NCBI GenBank assembly: GCA_014189675.1
Contig: DVAE01000010.1
Location: 1 to 54,083, forward strand
Direction: 5' to 3'
Length of the DNA: 54,083 bases
From: Candidatus Undinarchaeales archaeon SRR5007147.bin71
GTDB lineage: Archaea > Undinarchaeota > Undinarchaeia > Undinarchaeales > Undinarchaeaceae
Made by a program: the position numbers and the translations under genes. Below the pieces are notes generated by a model. The model was not told the DNA's origin. It did not search any database and worked only from the letters and a program-made list of their open reading frames with translations. Shown here in pieces: positions 1-7,302 of this stretch; within the stretch, counting starts at the first letter, position 1, and every line of letters starts with the position of its first letter.

Positions 1-71
1 CCTCTTCCTTGGCTCCTTCAGCGCCCTCTTCCTTGGCTCCTTCAGCGCCCTCTTCCTTGGCTCCTTCAGCG
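1..71. repeat. 24-bp tandem repeat inside the L11 tail
   Basis: Three nearly identical 24-bp units (the first cut by the window edge) lie head to tail, followed by a diverged unit. On the minus strand each unit encodes eight residues of the type EGAKEEGA, so copy-number change keeps the reading frame. The array sits at the edge, so total copy number is unknown. Confidence 0.9.
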
Positions 72-787
72 CCCTCTTCTCCTTCAGCAGGCTCCTCCTC
101 CTTAGGCAAGAGCTCTAGTATGAGATTGTTTGGAATTCCTGCTTCCTTGAGTGCAGCTCGTACTTCATCGTCAGGTTTGCCCTTGAGCGCTCCGATTAAT
201 TCCTTTGCCTTTGCTTCGTTCTCTTCGCGCATCTTTTCAGCTTCTTCTGCAAGTCTTATCTTATCTTCCTCAATCTTCTGTAGCTCTGCTTCGGAAAGCT
301 CTGTCTTCCCAGATTCAATCTTTTCGTCGTACATTCCATCGTCAATATCCTTAAGTGTTTCAGGAGCTGGTTTTCCCTGAATTAGTATACCCATCGCCTG
401 GCAAGTACCAATAACGGTTTTGACGCCGGCCTTCCTTGAACCAGCCATAAGAGAACTTTCCTTCATCATAGCAATCTTAATTGCCTGTTCTATAACCATA
501 TCCGCCACTTTTTCAGTGCTTGGAGAGCCAGAACCCTTCTCTAAATTCAATTCCTTCTTGATAAGAGCAGATACCGGAGGACTTCCAACTTCAATCTCGA
601 AAGCTCTAGTTTTGGGATCAACTGTTACGAGCACAGGAACTCGCATGCCTGAGAACTCCTTAGTTGCCTCGTTTATTTTTTCAACAACCTGATTGACTGG
701 AACTCCAAGAGGTCCAAGAGCTGGACCCAGAGGTGGCCCGGCACTTGCCTGTCCGCCTGTTACCAAAGTCTTTATCTGGTTTGACAT
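1..787 (-). CDS. rpl11: Ribosomal protein L11 (uL11), C-terminus off the left edge
   Basis: Large-subunit stalk-base protein that binds the 23S rRNA GTPase centre. The ATG at 787 opens a reading frame with the uL11 signatures: a PPLGPALGP proline-rich loop near residue 20, then VNQVVEKINEAT, and the rRNA-binding C-terminal domain ending in an AMGI segment. After the normal L11 length (about 160 residues) the protein continues with a charged helix (EEDKIRLAEEAEKMREENEA-like) and an LKGKPDDEVRAALKEAG segment, then an alanine/glutamate tail built from an eight-residue repeat that runs off the window. It starts one base after the stop of Spt5 and is therefore cotranscribed with it. The tail is unusual for L11; identity of the core is secure. 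Confidence 0.95.
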   Translation of the reverse strand, partial: MSNQIKTLVTGGQASAGPPLGPALGPLGVPVNQVVEKINEATKEFSGMRVPVLVTVDPKTRAFEIEVGSPPVSALIKKELNLEKGSGSPSTEKVADMVIEQAIKIAMMKESSLMAGSRKAGVKTVIGTCQAMGILIQGKPAPETLKDIDDGMYDEKIESGKTELSEAELQKIEEDKIRLAEEAEKMREENEAKAKELIGALKGKPDDEVRAALKEAGIPNNLILELLPKEEEPAEGEEGAEGAKEEGAEGAKEEGAEGAKEE

Positions 788-788
788 A

Positions 789-1316
789 TTATCCTGGTAC
801 TGGGAAATCTCCGCCAGAGGAACTTTCCTCTGAATTTCCTTCTGATACTTCTCCTTTAGTTTCTTTTTCCGCTCCTTCAGGCTCAACCTTTTCGAGGACC
901 CTTACAGATTCTGCAGGAACTGTTATTGGAATAGCGATAGTTGCCTCGAGCAACTCAATTGTTATTTCATTCTTTGTCGTATCAATTCTTGTTATCCTTG
1001 CCTTTTCTCCCTTGAAAGGCCCATTGATAACCTCAACAATGTAACCTTCAACGAGGTTCGTAACAGCCAGTTTTGGCTTGAGGAAATGTTGTATCTCATC
1101 GAGGTTTGCCTCGCCCGAAACCAGACCTCTGGCGTGGGCTACACCACGATATGCTTTGTCAATATCGGCTCGGTCCCCTTCAACTAAGATGTAACTCTTC
1201 AGACCGGAAACTATTATTGAAGAGATGTTGTAGCCTTCCTTCTCAACGCGGTCAGCTAGCTTGCTGGCTACGTTTTTCTCCTTATTAGCTGTTGTTCTTA
1301 TAGCGTAGATTCCCAT
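789..1316 (-). CDS. spt5: Transcription elongation factor Spt5 (NusG)
   Basis: Processivity factor that clamps RNA polymerase, normally with Spt4. The 175 residues show an NGN domain at about 1-85 (starts MGIYAIRTTANKEKNV) and a KOW domain at about 90-140 with the pattern EVINGPFKGEKARITRID. A serine/glutamate-rich extension of about 30 residues follows the KOW domain and is not typical of the short archaeal Spt5. The stop lies one base from the L11 start, and SecE lies 80 bp upstream. This secE-spt5-rpl11 order is the classical archaeal arrangement. A TATA-like stretch at about 1381-1392 may give this gene its own promoter with a leader of about 40 nt. Confidence 0.95.
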   Translation of the reverse strand: MGIYAIRTTANKEKNVASKLADRVEKEGYNISSIIVSGLKSYILVEGDRADIDKAYRGVAHARGLVSGEANLDEIQHFLKPKLAVTNLVEGYIVEVINGPFKGEKARITRIDTTKNEITIELLEATIAIPITVPAESVRVLEKVEPEGAEKETKGEVSEGNSEESSSGGDFPVPG

Positions 1317-1396
1317 TTTACTGTAAAGACTCCATTAAGTTAATAGACAAAATAAGTCCTGTCTCTTATCTGACAACCCGTATATATATTTAACCT

Positions 1397-1561
1397 TCAA
1401 AATAGGCGGGCAAGGAGCTTTATTATGAATCCTAGGAATCCTATGAGAAAAATGCCCAGACCTGTGACTTTCAAAATTGTTTTGAACTCGTGACCGCCCG
1501 GCTTCTTAGCAATCCTCATTATTCGGACATACTTTTGAAGTTTATCGTTCAGTTTTCCCAT
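1397..1561 (-). CDS. secE: Protein translocase subunit SecE (Sec61 gamma)
   Basis: Small membrane subunit of the Sec61/SecYEG channel that clamps SecY. The 54-residue frame has the SecE layout: an amphipathic basic helix (KLQKYVRIMRIAKKPG) and one transmembrane segment at about residues 30-50 (KVTGLGIFLIGFLGFIIKLL). Its ATG at 1561 shares one base with the FtsZ stop codon (TGATG), so it is translationally coupled to ftsZ. The position directly before spt5 and rpl11 matches the conserved archaeal cluster and supports the call despite the small size. Confidence 0.9.
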   Translation of the reverse strand: MGKLNDKLQKYVRIMRIAKKPGGHEFKTILKVTGLGIFLIGFLGFIIKLLARLF

Positions 1562-2661
1562 CAGAGGAACTCAATGCCGTATTCCTTTTCCATCTTGGAC
1601 TTGTAGACCTTCTTCTCTTCAGAAGTTTCAGGTCCAAGAATTTGCTGCTGTGGTTTGAGACCTGTTATGACCAGCATGGTCCTCAAGGTGTTTTGGAAAT
1701 CAGGGTCGATTCTAGATCCCCAGATTATCTTTGCATTGGGATCGAGTTTGTCTGAAACAGTCTCCATAACAATCCTAGCGTCCTGTAGAGACATGTCCGG
1801 ACCGCCGATTACATTTATCAGTGCTCCAGTTGCCCCAGTTATATCCACATCAAGTAGAGGGTTTGAAAGAGCCTTCTCAACAGCGTCGCGAGCTCTATCA
1901 TCAGTATCGGACTCACCAAGACCAATCATTGCTGTACCTCCATTAGACATAATAGTCCTTATGTCAGCAAAGTCCAAGTTAACCAATCCTTCCTTAGTAA
2001 CTAGTTCAGTAATACCCTTAACAGCATTTACAAGAACTTCATCAGCAACTTTGAAAGCCGCATTGAGTGGAAGTTCAGGAACAATTTCCAAAAGCTTGTC
2101 GTTTGGAATAACAATTACTGTGTCTGTGTGTTCCCTGAGCTGCTTGAGACCTGCCTGCGCATTGTCCCATCGAACAGCTCCCTCGATGCTGAATGGCATC
2201 GTGACGATTCCAATTGTCAGAGCCTTTTCCTTCTTTGCAAGCTCTGATAGGACAGGCAAAGAACCGGTTCCGGTTCCTCCACCGAGTCCACAAGTAACAA
2301 ATACAAGATCAGAGCCCTTAATTAGTTCCTTAAGCTCTTTTTCATCTTCCTTGGCAGCTTCCATTCCAAGATCAGGGTTGCTTCCAGCCCCGAGACCGCC
2401 AGTAACGTCCTTTCCGATAAGAACTTTCTGGTCAGCTTCTGTATAAAGAAGGTCCTGAGCATCTGTGTTGACGGCTATGCACTCTGCACCATCAATGCCA
2501 ACCTCCATAAGTCTGTTTATTGTGTTATTTCCGGCTCCGCCGGCTCCAAGAACTTTAATTGAAGTTTTCTTTGCCTGTACCACTTCTTCAAGACCTGAGT
2601 CTGAAGATAGAGTATATACGTTGCCGTTGCCTTCGGCCTTGTTTTCAGTTGTAGAATCCAT
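1561..2661 (-). CDS. ftsZ: Cell division GTPase FtsZ
   Basis: Tubulin-family GTPase that forms the cytokinetic ring. In 366 residues the frame shows the nucleotide-binding core near residue 38 (KVLGAGGAGNNTINRL), an AVNTDAQDL segment, the tubulin signature GGGTGTGS, and the T7 synergy segment NLDFADIRTIMSNGGTAMIG. A short disordered N-terminus and a C-terminal EKEYGIEFL peptide, which may be the partner-docking tail, flank the core. It lies 19 bp downstream of the FKBP gene and overlaps secE by one base, linking division, secretion and transcription genes in one minus-strand run. Whether it is FtsZ1 or FtsZ2 cannot be settled by eye. Confidence 0.96.
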   Translation of the reverse strand: MDSTTENKAEGNGNVYTLSSDSGLEEVVQAKKTSIKVLGAGGAGNNTINRLMEVGIDGAECIAVNTDAQDLLYTEADQKVLIGKDVTGGLGAGSNPDLGMEAAKEDEKELKELIKGSDLVFVTCGLGGGTGTGSLPVLSELAKKEKALTIGIVTMPFSIEGAVRWDNAQAGLKQLREHTDTVIVIPNDKLLEIVPELPLNAAFKVADEVLVNAVKGITELVTKEGLVNLDFADIRTIMSNGGTAMIGLGESDTDDRARDAVEKALSNPLLDVDITGATGALINVIGGPDMSLQDARIVMETVSDKLDPNAKIIWGSRIDPDFQNTLRTMLVITGLKPQQQILGPETSEEKKVYKSKMEKEYGIEFL

Positions 2662-2680
2662 TTACTTCTCCCACGCTCGA

Positions 2681-3367
2681 TTATTCAAACACATCAATGA
2701 AAGTAACTTTTTTTATTTCACTGATGTAGTTCAATATATCTCTTGATACTATAGGCTTAATCATACTTATATATCTTCTGGTGTTTTCGTCATTTGGCGT
2801 CCTAATTTCTGCATTTCCTGAAATGATTTTTATGTCAAGATCCTTCAAATCCAGCTTAGGAAGATGAAGATAAAAGAAGGACAGCACCTGTTCCTTCTGG
2901 TCTGTTACTTTTCCTTTTACTTCGATTTCATATTCAAGTTCTTTTCCTGCAAGAGGATGATTAAAATCAACATTTATTCTTCCACCACTTACAGTTTTAA
3001 CTATTCCCTGTCTTCCTCCGACTTCCACAGGCATTCCCGGAACAGGATTCATTCTGCTTCTCTTGAATACACTTCGTGGAACCAGTTTTACCAAGTCAGA
3101 ATCCTTCGATCCGAAGGCATCCTCCTTACTTATTGTGATTTTTTTCTTGTCTCCGACACTTAGACTTGTGAGCTCCTTGTCAAGTCCTGGAAGAACGTGA
3201 CCGGCTCCGACTACAAGAGTTATAGTACCGAATTTTGAATCTTCATTGTAGATGTTTTCCTTCTTTGCAAGGACCTCATTAGTGGTATCAAAAACCCGCC
3301 CAGTATCTTTCTCTGAACCAGTATAATCTACCTTTATGAAATCCCCTTTTGAAATCTTGTCTGCCAT
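2681..3367 (-). CDS. FKBP-type peptidyl-prolyl isomerase (SlyD-like)
   Basis: Folding helper that isomerises X-Pro bonds and acts as a chaperone. The 228-residue protein begins with the FKBP core (GDFIKVDYTG, then VVGAGHVLPGLDKEL), with the inserted flap domain at about 95-150 (PGMPVEVGGRQGIV and NHPLAGKEL) typical of archaeal long FKBPs. The last 80 residues are a separate C-terminal domain, as in larger archaeal homologues. A TATA-like stretch at about 3389-3398 is 26 bp upstream of the ATG, so the mRNA is probably leaderless. The gene heads the ftsZ-secE operon. Confidence 0.92.
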   Translation of the reverse strand: MADKISKGDFIKVDYTGSEKDTGRVFDTTNEVLAKKENIYNEDSKFGTITLVVGAGHVLPGLDKELTSLSVGDKKKITISKEDAFGSKDSDLVKLVPRSVFKRSRMNPVPGMPVEVGGRQGIVKTVSGGRINVDFNHPLAGKELEYEIEVKGKVTDQKEQVLSFFYLHLPKLDLKDLDIKIISGNAEIRTPNDENTRRYISMIKPIVSRDILNYISEIKKVTFIDVFE

Positions 3368-3439
3368 GCCGTTTTAACTCGTGAGCTTTTTATTTAAAGG
3401 TTTCTGAGAATATATAACATAGCCGGACAAAGACAATAT
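3368..3439. promoter_or_regulatory. Bidirectional promoter between FKBP and HD hydrolase
   Basis: The 72-bp gap between divergent starts holds two AT-rich boxes: TTATTTAAAG near 3391-3400 (26 bp before the minus-strand ATG at 3367) and ATATATAACA near 3411-3420 (about 25 bp before the plus-strand ATG at 3440). Both placements fit archaeal TATA boxes of leaderless transcripts. Confidence 0.6.
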
Positions 3440-4624
3440 ATGAAAATAATACGTGACCCCATACACGGGAATCTTGCAATTTCAAGGGACGAGCTCCAAG
3501 TTCTCGATGCACCGGAGATGCAAAGGCTTCGAAGAGTCCGGCAATTGGGATTTGTTTATTTTGTTTATCCCTCTGCAACCCACAGCAGATTCGAACATTC
3601 ACTCGGAGCTTTCCATGTAGCAGGTAGAATAGCAAAAGCGGTTGGATTGGAAAATGATGAAGCTGAACAAGTAAAACTTGCAGCCCTACTTCACGATATT
3701 GGACACGGACCATATTCACACAGCTCTGAAATTGCATCTAATTTTTTCAAAAAAACAACTCATGAGATGTACACAAGTAAACTAATAAAAAAATCTGCAG
3801 TTTCCGACGCCCTGAAAGATGCTGGACATAATCCTGATGAAATAGCAAAAATTGCAACAGGACGTAAAAAACCGAACAGTGACATTGTATCAGGGGATAT
3901 AGACGCGGACAGGATGGACTACCTTATGCGTGATTCCTATTACACAGGAGCGGCATATGGAATTGTCGACCTGGACCACCTTCTCCTGAAGCTTATGATG
4001 ACCAAACAAGGGCTGGTAGTGGATGAAGAAGGTCTTTCTGCAGTTGAGTCGATGCTGATAGCACGCTATCTTATGTATCCGGCAGTTTACAGTCACAAGA
4101 CTTCCAGAATTGCGGACGCGATGTTCACAAATGCCCTAATAGAATGCCTTCAGGAAAAGGCTTTCACAATTGATGAATTGTTCAGGATGGATGACGCTGA
4201 AGTATTCCAGAAAATAAGATCACACGGAGGAGGAGGGGAAAGTCTTTTGGACAGTATCGAGAGAAGAGACTTGCACAAAGCGGCACTGAGACTTTCCAAG
4301 GAAGACTTCGGAAAAAGTTTTGAAGAGATTATGAGCCTGAAATCTGACATAAAAAATCTAAAGAAGTTGGAAGCAGAAATTACAGAAGAGTGTGGACTGG
4401 AAAGAAACGAGTTGCTCCTTGAGGTCCCCCAGCCCCAATATACGAAGGAAGTAAAAACTTTAATATCAGATTCTGGAAAGCTTAAGAAGCTTGAAGAATT
4501 CTCACCGCTTGTAAAAGCACTTCAGGAGGCTCAGTGGAAATATTGGAACGTGGGAGTCTACGCATCGGCAGGAAAGCTAAAAACGGTTTCAAAAAAAGCT
4601 AAGGATATTCTATTAGGAATATGA
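3440..4624 (+). CDS. HD-domain phosphohydrolase (dNTPase/SAMHD1-like)
   Basis: A 394-residue metal-dependent phosphohydrolase. It opens with IRDPIHGNL and has the family motifs in order: ATHSRFEHSLG around residue 50, the HD pair in LLHDIGHGPYSH around residue 95, and a downstream SGDIDADRMDYLMRDSYY segment. The fold and order match the archaeal/bacterial relatives of dGTPase and SAMHD1, which hydrolyse nucleotides or nucleotide derivatives; the actual substrate cannot be read from sequence. A TATA-like box sits 26 bp upstream. It is a single transcription unit, followed by about 130 bp with no gene I trust before the convergent neighbour. Confidence 0.9.
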   Translation: MKIIRDPIHGNLAISRDELQVLDAPEMQRLRRVRQLGFVYFVYPSATHSRFEHSLGAFHVAGRIAKAVGLENDEAEQVKLAALLHDIGHGPYSHSSEIASNFFKKTTHEMYTSKLIKKSAVSDALKDAGHNPDEIAKIATGRKKPNSDIVSGDIDADRMDYLMRDSYYTGAAYGIVDLDHLLLKLMMTKQGLVVDEEGLSAVESMLIARYLMYPAVYSHKTSRIADAMFTNALIECLQEKAFTIDELFRMDDAEVFQKIRSHGGGGESLLDSIERRDLHKAALRLSKEDFGKSFEEIMSLKSDIKNLKKLEAEITEECGLERNELLLEVPQPQYTKEVKTLISDSGKLKKLEEFSPLVKALQEAQWKYWNVGVYASAGKLKTVSKKAKDILLGI

Positions 4625-4754
4625 AGCACGGAGCCCTACTTGTTGTACACCCTCAGAATAATGGGGAGTGCCCAGGAAAGACTTAGTTATAGACAAAGAG
4701 AATATTAGAAAATTAAAACCGTCGGACTTTTTGGACTGGCTTTAGAACATTATT

Positions 4755-5324
4755 TTATAAAAATAGAATCATCAAGGCCATACCAGCCATTGTTATATCT
4801 TCAAATAAAGTAAACTTAGTCAGAGGTATTTTGACCAATGTACCCAAGCAAGCGCACTTAACTGGATTTTTTGACAATAAATTTTGAGCAACTCCGACAG
4901 TTCCGATGGCCATAATTACAAATGTTACATAGGCAGCGATAGTTATTTGCCATGTCAGCAGGTAGGAGATACCCAAACCGAGCTCAATTAGAGGATAAAT
5001 GTGAGCATACACTTGACTTTTCTTTGCAATTATATCATACATAGAAAATGCCTGTGCAAAGCCTTTCCAATCTGCAATTTTAAGGAGAGATACTGCAACA
5101 AAAAATACTCCCATAAACAATATCATGTAGCCAGTCATTTGCAATACTGCCGCCAAGCCAATTAGCAGAACTGCAATTACTGAATAAAGACTTGCTTTGA
5201 ACCACGGCTGACTCATAAGTGCAGGTCTGCTTTCATATTTTTCAATGCAGTTCTGGCTGCAGAAATAGTAGCCGTGTTTTTCTATAGTTCCAAGCATTCC
5301 ACATATTGGATCTTTTTTAGACAT
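4755..5324 (-). CDS. YHS-type metal-binding membrane protein, MauE/DoxX-like
   Basis: The N-terminal 30 residues form a YHS/TRASH-type metal-binding element (PICG at 6-9, CSQNC at 22-26). This is followed by four or five predicted membrane segments and a C-terminal cysteine motif KCACLG next to the last helix. The membrane part resembles MauE/DoxX-like proteins found near heavy-metal genes. The ATG is 5 bp after the superoxide dismutase stop, so the two are an operon. A role in metal supply or redox protection next to the dismutase is inference. The metal is not known. Confidence 0.7.
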   Translation of the reverse strand: MSKKDPICGMLGTIEKHGYYFCSQNCIEKYESRPALMSQPWFKASLYSVIAVLLIGLAAVLQMTGYMILFMGVFFVAVSLLKIADWKGFAQAFSMYDIIAKKSQVYAHIYPLIELGLGISYLLTWQITIAAYVTFVIMAIGTVGVAQNLLSKNPVKCACLGTLVKIPLTKFTLFEDITMAGMALMILFL

Positions 5325-5329
5325 AATAA

Positions 5330-5932
5330 TCAGTCAGATTTGAAATTATTGTGTACTTGCTCCCAGTTTATGACATTGAAGAAGGCATCAATATAATCAG
5401 CGCGCCTGTTCTGGTACTTTAGATAGTAGGCATGTTCCCAGACATCAATTGTAAGAACTGGTTTAAGACCCTGGCTTAGCGGAGTGTCCTGATTGGAGCT
5501 TTCTGTGATACTGAGTTTTCCGGAATCAAGAACCAGCCATGCCCAGCCTGAGCCGAAAACAGAGCTGGCAGCCTTGGTAAATTCTCCCTTGAAAGAATCA
5601 AAGCTTCCAAAGTCATTCTTAAGAACTTCCATAAAAGGCTCAGGGATTTCAACATCTTTTTCGAGAAGTGTCCAGAAGAAAGTGTGATTGGCGTGACCTC
5701 CGCCATGGTTAATAACATTTTGTCTTATATCATCCGGAATGGCTGACAAATCTTTTAGAAGCTCCGATGGCGACAGCTTTGCAAGCTCGTCCTGGCCATC
5801 AAGAGCTTTGTTGAGATTATTTACATAGGCCTGATGATGCTTGGAATGGTGTATCTCCATAGTCTGTGCATCTATAAAGGGTTCCAGCGCGTCGTATGCG
5901 TAATTGAGTTTCGGAAGTTCGTGGCTCGCCAT
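5330..5932 (-). CDS. sodA: Fe/Mn superoxide dismutase
   Basis: Converts superoxide to oxygen and hydrogen peroxide in the cytoplasm. The 200 residues contain the metal ligands in their usual contexts: EIHHSKHHQAYV near residue 28, GGHANHTFFW near 80, and DVWEHAYYLKYQNRRADYI near the C-terminus, ending in the family motif WEQVHNNF. Length is standard. An AATATAAAG box about 26 bp before the ATG suggests a leaderless message that also covers the YHS membrane protein. Fe versus Mn preference is not decided. It implies at least occasional exposure to oxygen. Confidence 0.96.
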   Translation of the reverse strand: MASHELPKLNYAYDALEPFIDAQTMEIHHSKHHQAYVNNLNKALDGQDELAKLSPSELLKDLSAIPDDIRQNVINHGGGHANHTFFWTLLEKDVEIPEPFMEVLKNDFGSFDSFKGEFTKAASSVFGSGWAWLVLDSGKLSITESSNQDTPLSQGLKPVLTIDVWEHAYYLKYQNRRADYIDAFFNVINWEQVHNNFKSD

Positions 5933-5970
5933 AAACTGAATATGAAATATCTTAATATAAAGCTTGTGAT

Positions 5971-6042
5971 AGCCCCGACCGGATTCGAACCAGTGTCACG
6001 AGATTCAGAGTCTCGTATGATTGACCACTACACTACGGGGCT
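5971..6042 (-). tRNA. tRNA-Gln (anticodon CTG)
   Basis: On the minus strand the acceptor AGCCCCG pairs with CGGGGCT. The anticodon stem CGAGA/TCTCG encloses the loop CTCTGAA, giving anticodon CTG (Gln, codon CAG). The T-arm has GGTTCGAATCC. No CCA is encoded. The gene lies 38 bp upstream of the dismutase start. Confidence 0.92.
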
Positions 6043-6089
6043 ATATCTCTCAATAATGATGAACTAGCTGCTTAAATAATATTTCTTGA

Positions 6090-6554
6090 CTACTGAGCAA
6101 GACTTCCAGTCTTTGTTGACTGAGACCAGTGCAGAACGCCTTCTCCGCCCATTAGTTCAGCGACTCGGTCCACAAGACTTCCGAATATCAGACGCAGGTC
6201 AGACAGGCTACCACCCGTGGAAGAAAGCATTACTCCGTCCCTTTTGTTGTCCCCAGTTCCGACAAGAATTGTCAGATCAGAATCTGACTTCCACGGAACT
6301 GTTCTGAGAAAACGCTTCTTTTTTCCTCGGAGTTTTACTGAGTATTTTATGAATTTAAAACCTTCAAGAGTTGTGCCCTTTTTTCCCGAGCCTTTGTCAT
6401 AAGCAGAGAGGGAAATTTTTGTCGGACTTATTCTCATTTTCTTGAGAGTCTTCGCAACCTGAGACTCAAAATTTGAACTGGAAATCTCCTTCATAAAATT
6501 AGAAACTGAGCCTGATTCCCTTGGAACCATCAAAAGTCCGAATTCATCACCCAT
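6090..6554 (-). CDS. Hypothetical protein, 154 residues
   Basis: No family recognised. The sequence is soluble-looking, with a basic middle (LRGKKKRFLRTVPWKSDSD) and a strand-rich segment (DLTILVGTGDNKRDGVMLSS), then a helix (LRLIFGSLVDRVAELMGG). It has no signal peptide or membrane segment. It is divergent from aTrm56 with a 38-bp gap and ends about 48 bp from tRNA-Gln. Base composition and charge look like its neighbours, which supports a real gene. Confidence 0.65.
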   Translation of the reverse strand: MGDEFGLLMVPRESGSVSNFMKEISSSNFESQVAKTLKKMRISPTKISLSAYDKGSGKKGTTLEGFKFIKYSVKLRGKKKRFLRTVPWKSDSDLTILVGTGDNKRDGVMLSSTGGSLSDLRLIFGSLVDRVAELMGGEGVLHWSQSTKTGSLAQ

Positions 6555-6592
6555 AGTCGTTAAATAGGTGTTGCAACGCTTTTATATTGTTT

Positions 6593-7105
6593 ATGGAAGC
6601 TGAAGTTCTGAGGCTCGGACACCGTGCACATAGAGATGCCCGCGTATCAACGCATATAGGATTGGTAGCGCGCGCTCTTGGAGCTTCCAAGCTGCATTAC
6701 AGCGGCCAGAAAGACGACTCGCTTGAGAAGAGCATAAATGATATAACTAGCAGATGGGGAGGAGATTTTGAGGCAGACTACGTAAAGAACTGGAAGGAAT
6801 TTGCAAAGGAATTTGACGGCCTAAAAGTGCATCTGACTATGTATGGAGAACTAGTTCAGACTAAGATTTCCGAAATGAATGGGAAAAAAGTTCTTATAAT
6901 ATTAGGAGGGCAGAAAGTTCCTGGAGAGGTCTATGACATCGCAGATTACAATATTGCTGTGACAGGACAGCCTCATTCAGAGATAGCTGCTCTGGCAGTA
7001 TTCCTTGACCGACATTCCAGAGGAAAAGCACTGGAAACAGAATTCCCTGATGCAAATATTTCTGTAAAACCATCTGAACGGGGAAAGGATATAGTGAAAA
7101 AATGA
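6593..7105 (+). CDS. tRNA (cytidine-56) 2'-O-methyltransferase aTrm56
   Basis: SPOUT-class enzyme that methylates C56 in the T-loop of archaeal tRNAs, using AdoMet. The N-terminus has the diagnostic pattern VLRLGHRAHRDARVSTHIGL followed by ARALGASKL. The C-terminal knot region shows ILGGQKVPGEVYDIADYNIAVTGQPHSEIAALA. The ATG at 6593 (170 residues) is chosen because it starts directly before the conserved core and has a TTAAATA box about 30 bp upstream; a TTG two codons earlier is possible but needless. It overlaps the ubiquitin-like gene by four bases, forming a tRNA-modification operon with the thiolase. Confidence 0.93.
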   Translation: MEAEVLRLGHRAHRDARVSTHIGLVARALGASKLHYSGQKDDSLEKSINDITSRWGGDFEADYVKNWKEFAKEFDGLKVHLTMYGELVQTKISEMNGKKVLIILGGQKVPGEVYDIADYNIAVTGQPHSEIAALAVFLDRHSRGKALETEFPDANISVKPSERGKDIVKK

Positions 7106-7302
7106 AAATAAAGATTGTAAGAAAAGAGGGAGAGAAGCGCATTGAGCTACCTGAAGGCGCTACGGCCAGTGATATTTTCGGAAAGCTTGGAGAAAGTTCT
7201 GAGACATATATAATAAAACGGGCAAAGGAAGTTATAATTGGTGAAGAGCCTCTGTCAGACGGCGATGAGCTCGAGCTAATAAAAATTATTTCAGGTGGAT
7301 AA
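7102..7302 (+). CDS. Ubiquitin-like sulfur carrier (SAMP/ThiS/MoaD type)
   Basis: A 66-residue beta-grasp protein ending in the diglycine ISGG tail needed for C-terminal thiocarboxylate formation. It starts MKIKIVRKEGEKRIELPEG and contains the DGDELELIKIISGG ending typical of ThiS/MoaD/SAMP2. It lies 4 bp inside the end of aTrm56 and is directly abutted by the tRNA thiolase at 7303. By known archaeal biology (SAMP2 and NcsA) it most likely delivers sulfur to that enzyme. Pterin or thiamine synthesis is the less likely alternative, as no such genes are nearby. Confidence 0.85.
   Translation: MKIKIVRKEGEKRIELPEGATASDIFGKLGESSETYIIKRAKEVIIGEEPLSDGDELELIKIISGG

Noticed and set aside
1655-2446. 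Long open frame on the plus strand opposite FtsZ
   Set aside because: It is the mirror of a strongly conserved FtsZ reading frame; serine-rich artefact with no start signals.
4668-4745. 25-codon GTG frame with a protein-like sequence ending in DFLDWL after the HD hydrolase gene
   Set aside because: No TATA box or Shine-Dalgarno at the right distance, no coupling to a neighbour and too short to judge; left as possible remnant only.
6055-6096. ATGATGA followed by CTGA near tRNA-Gln, like boxes C and D
   Set aside because: The boxes are about 33 nt apart with no D'/C' pair, no terminal stem, and the CTGA overlaps the end of a gene.
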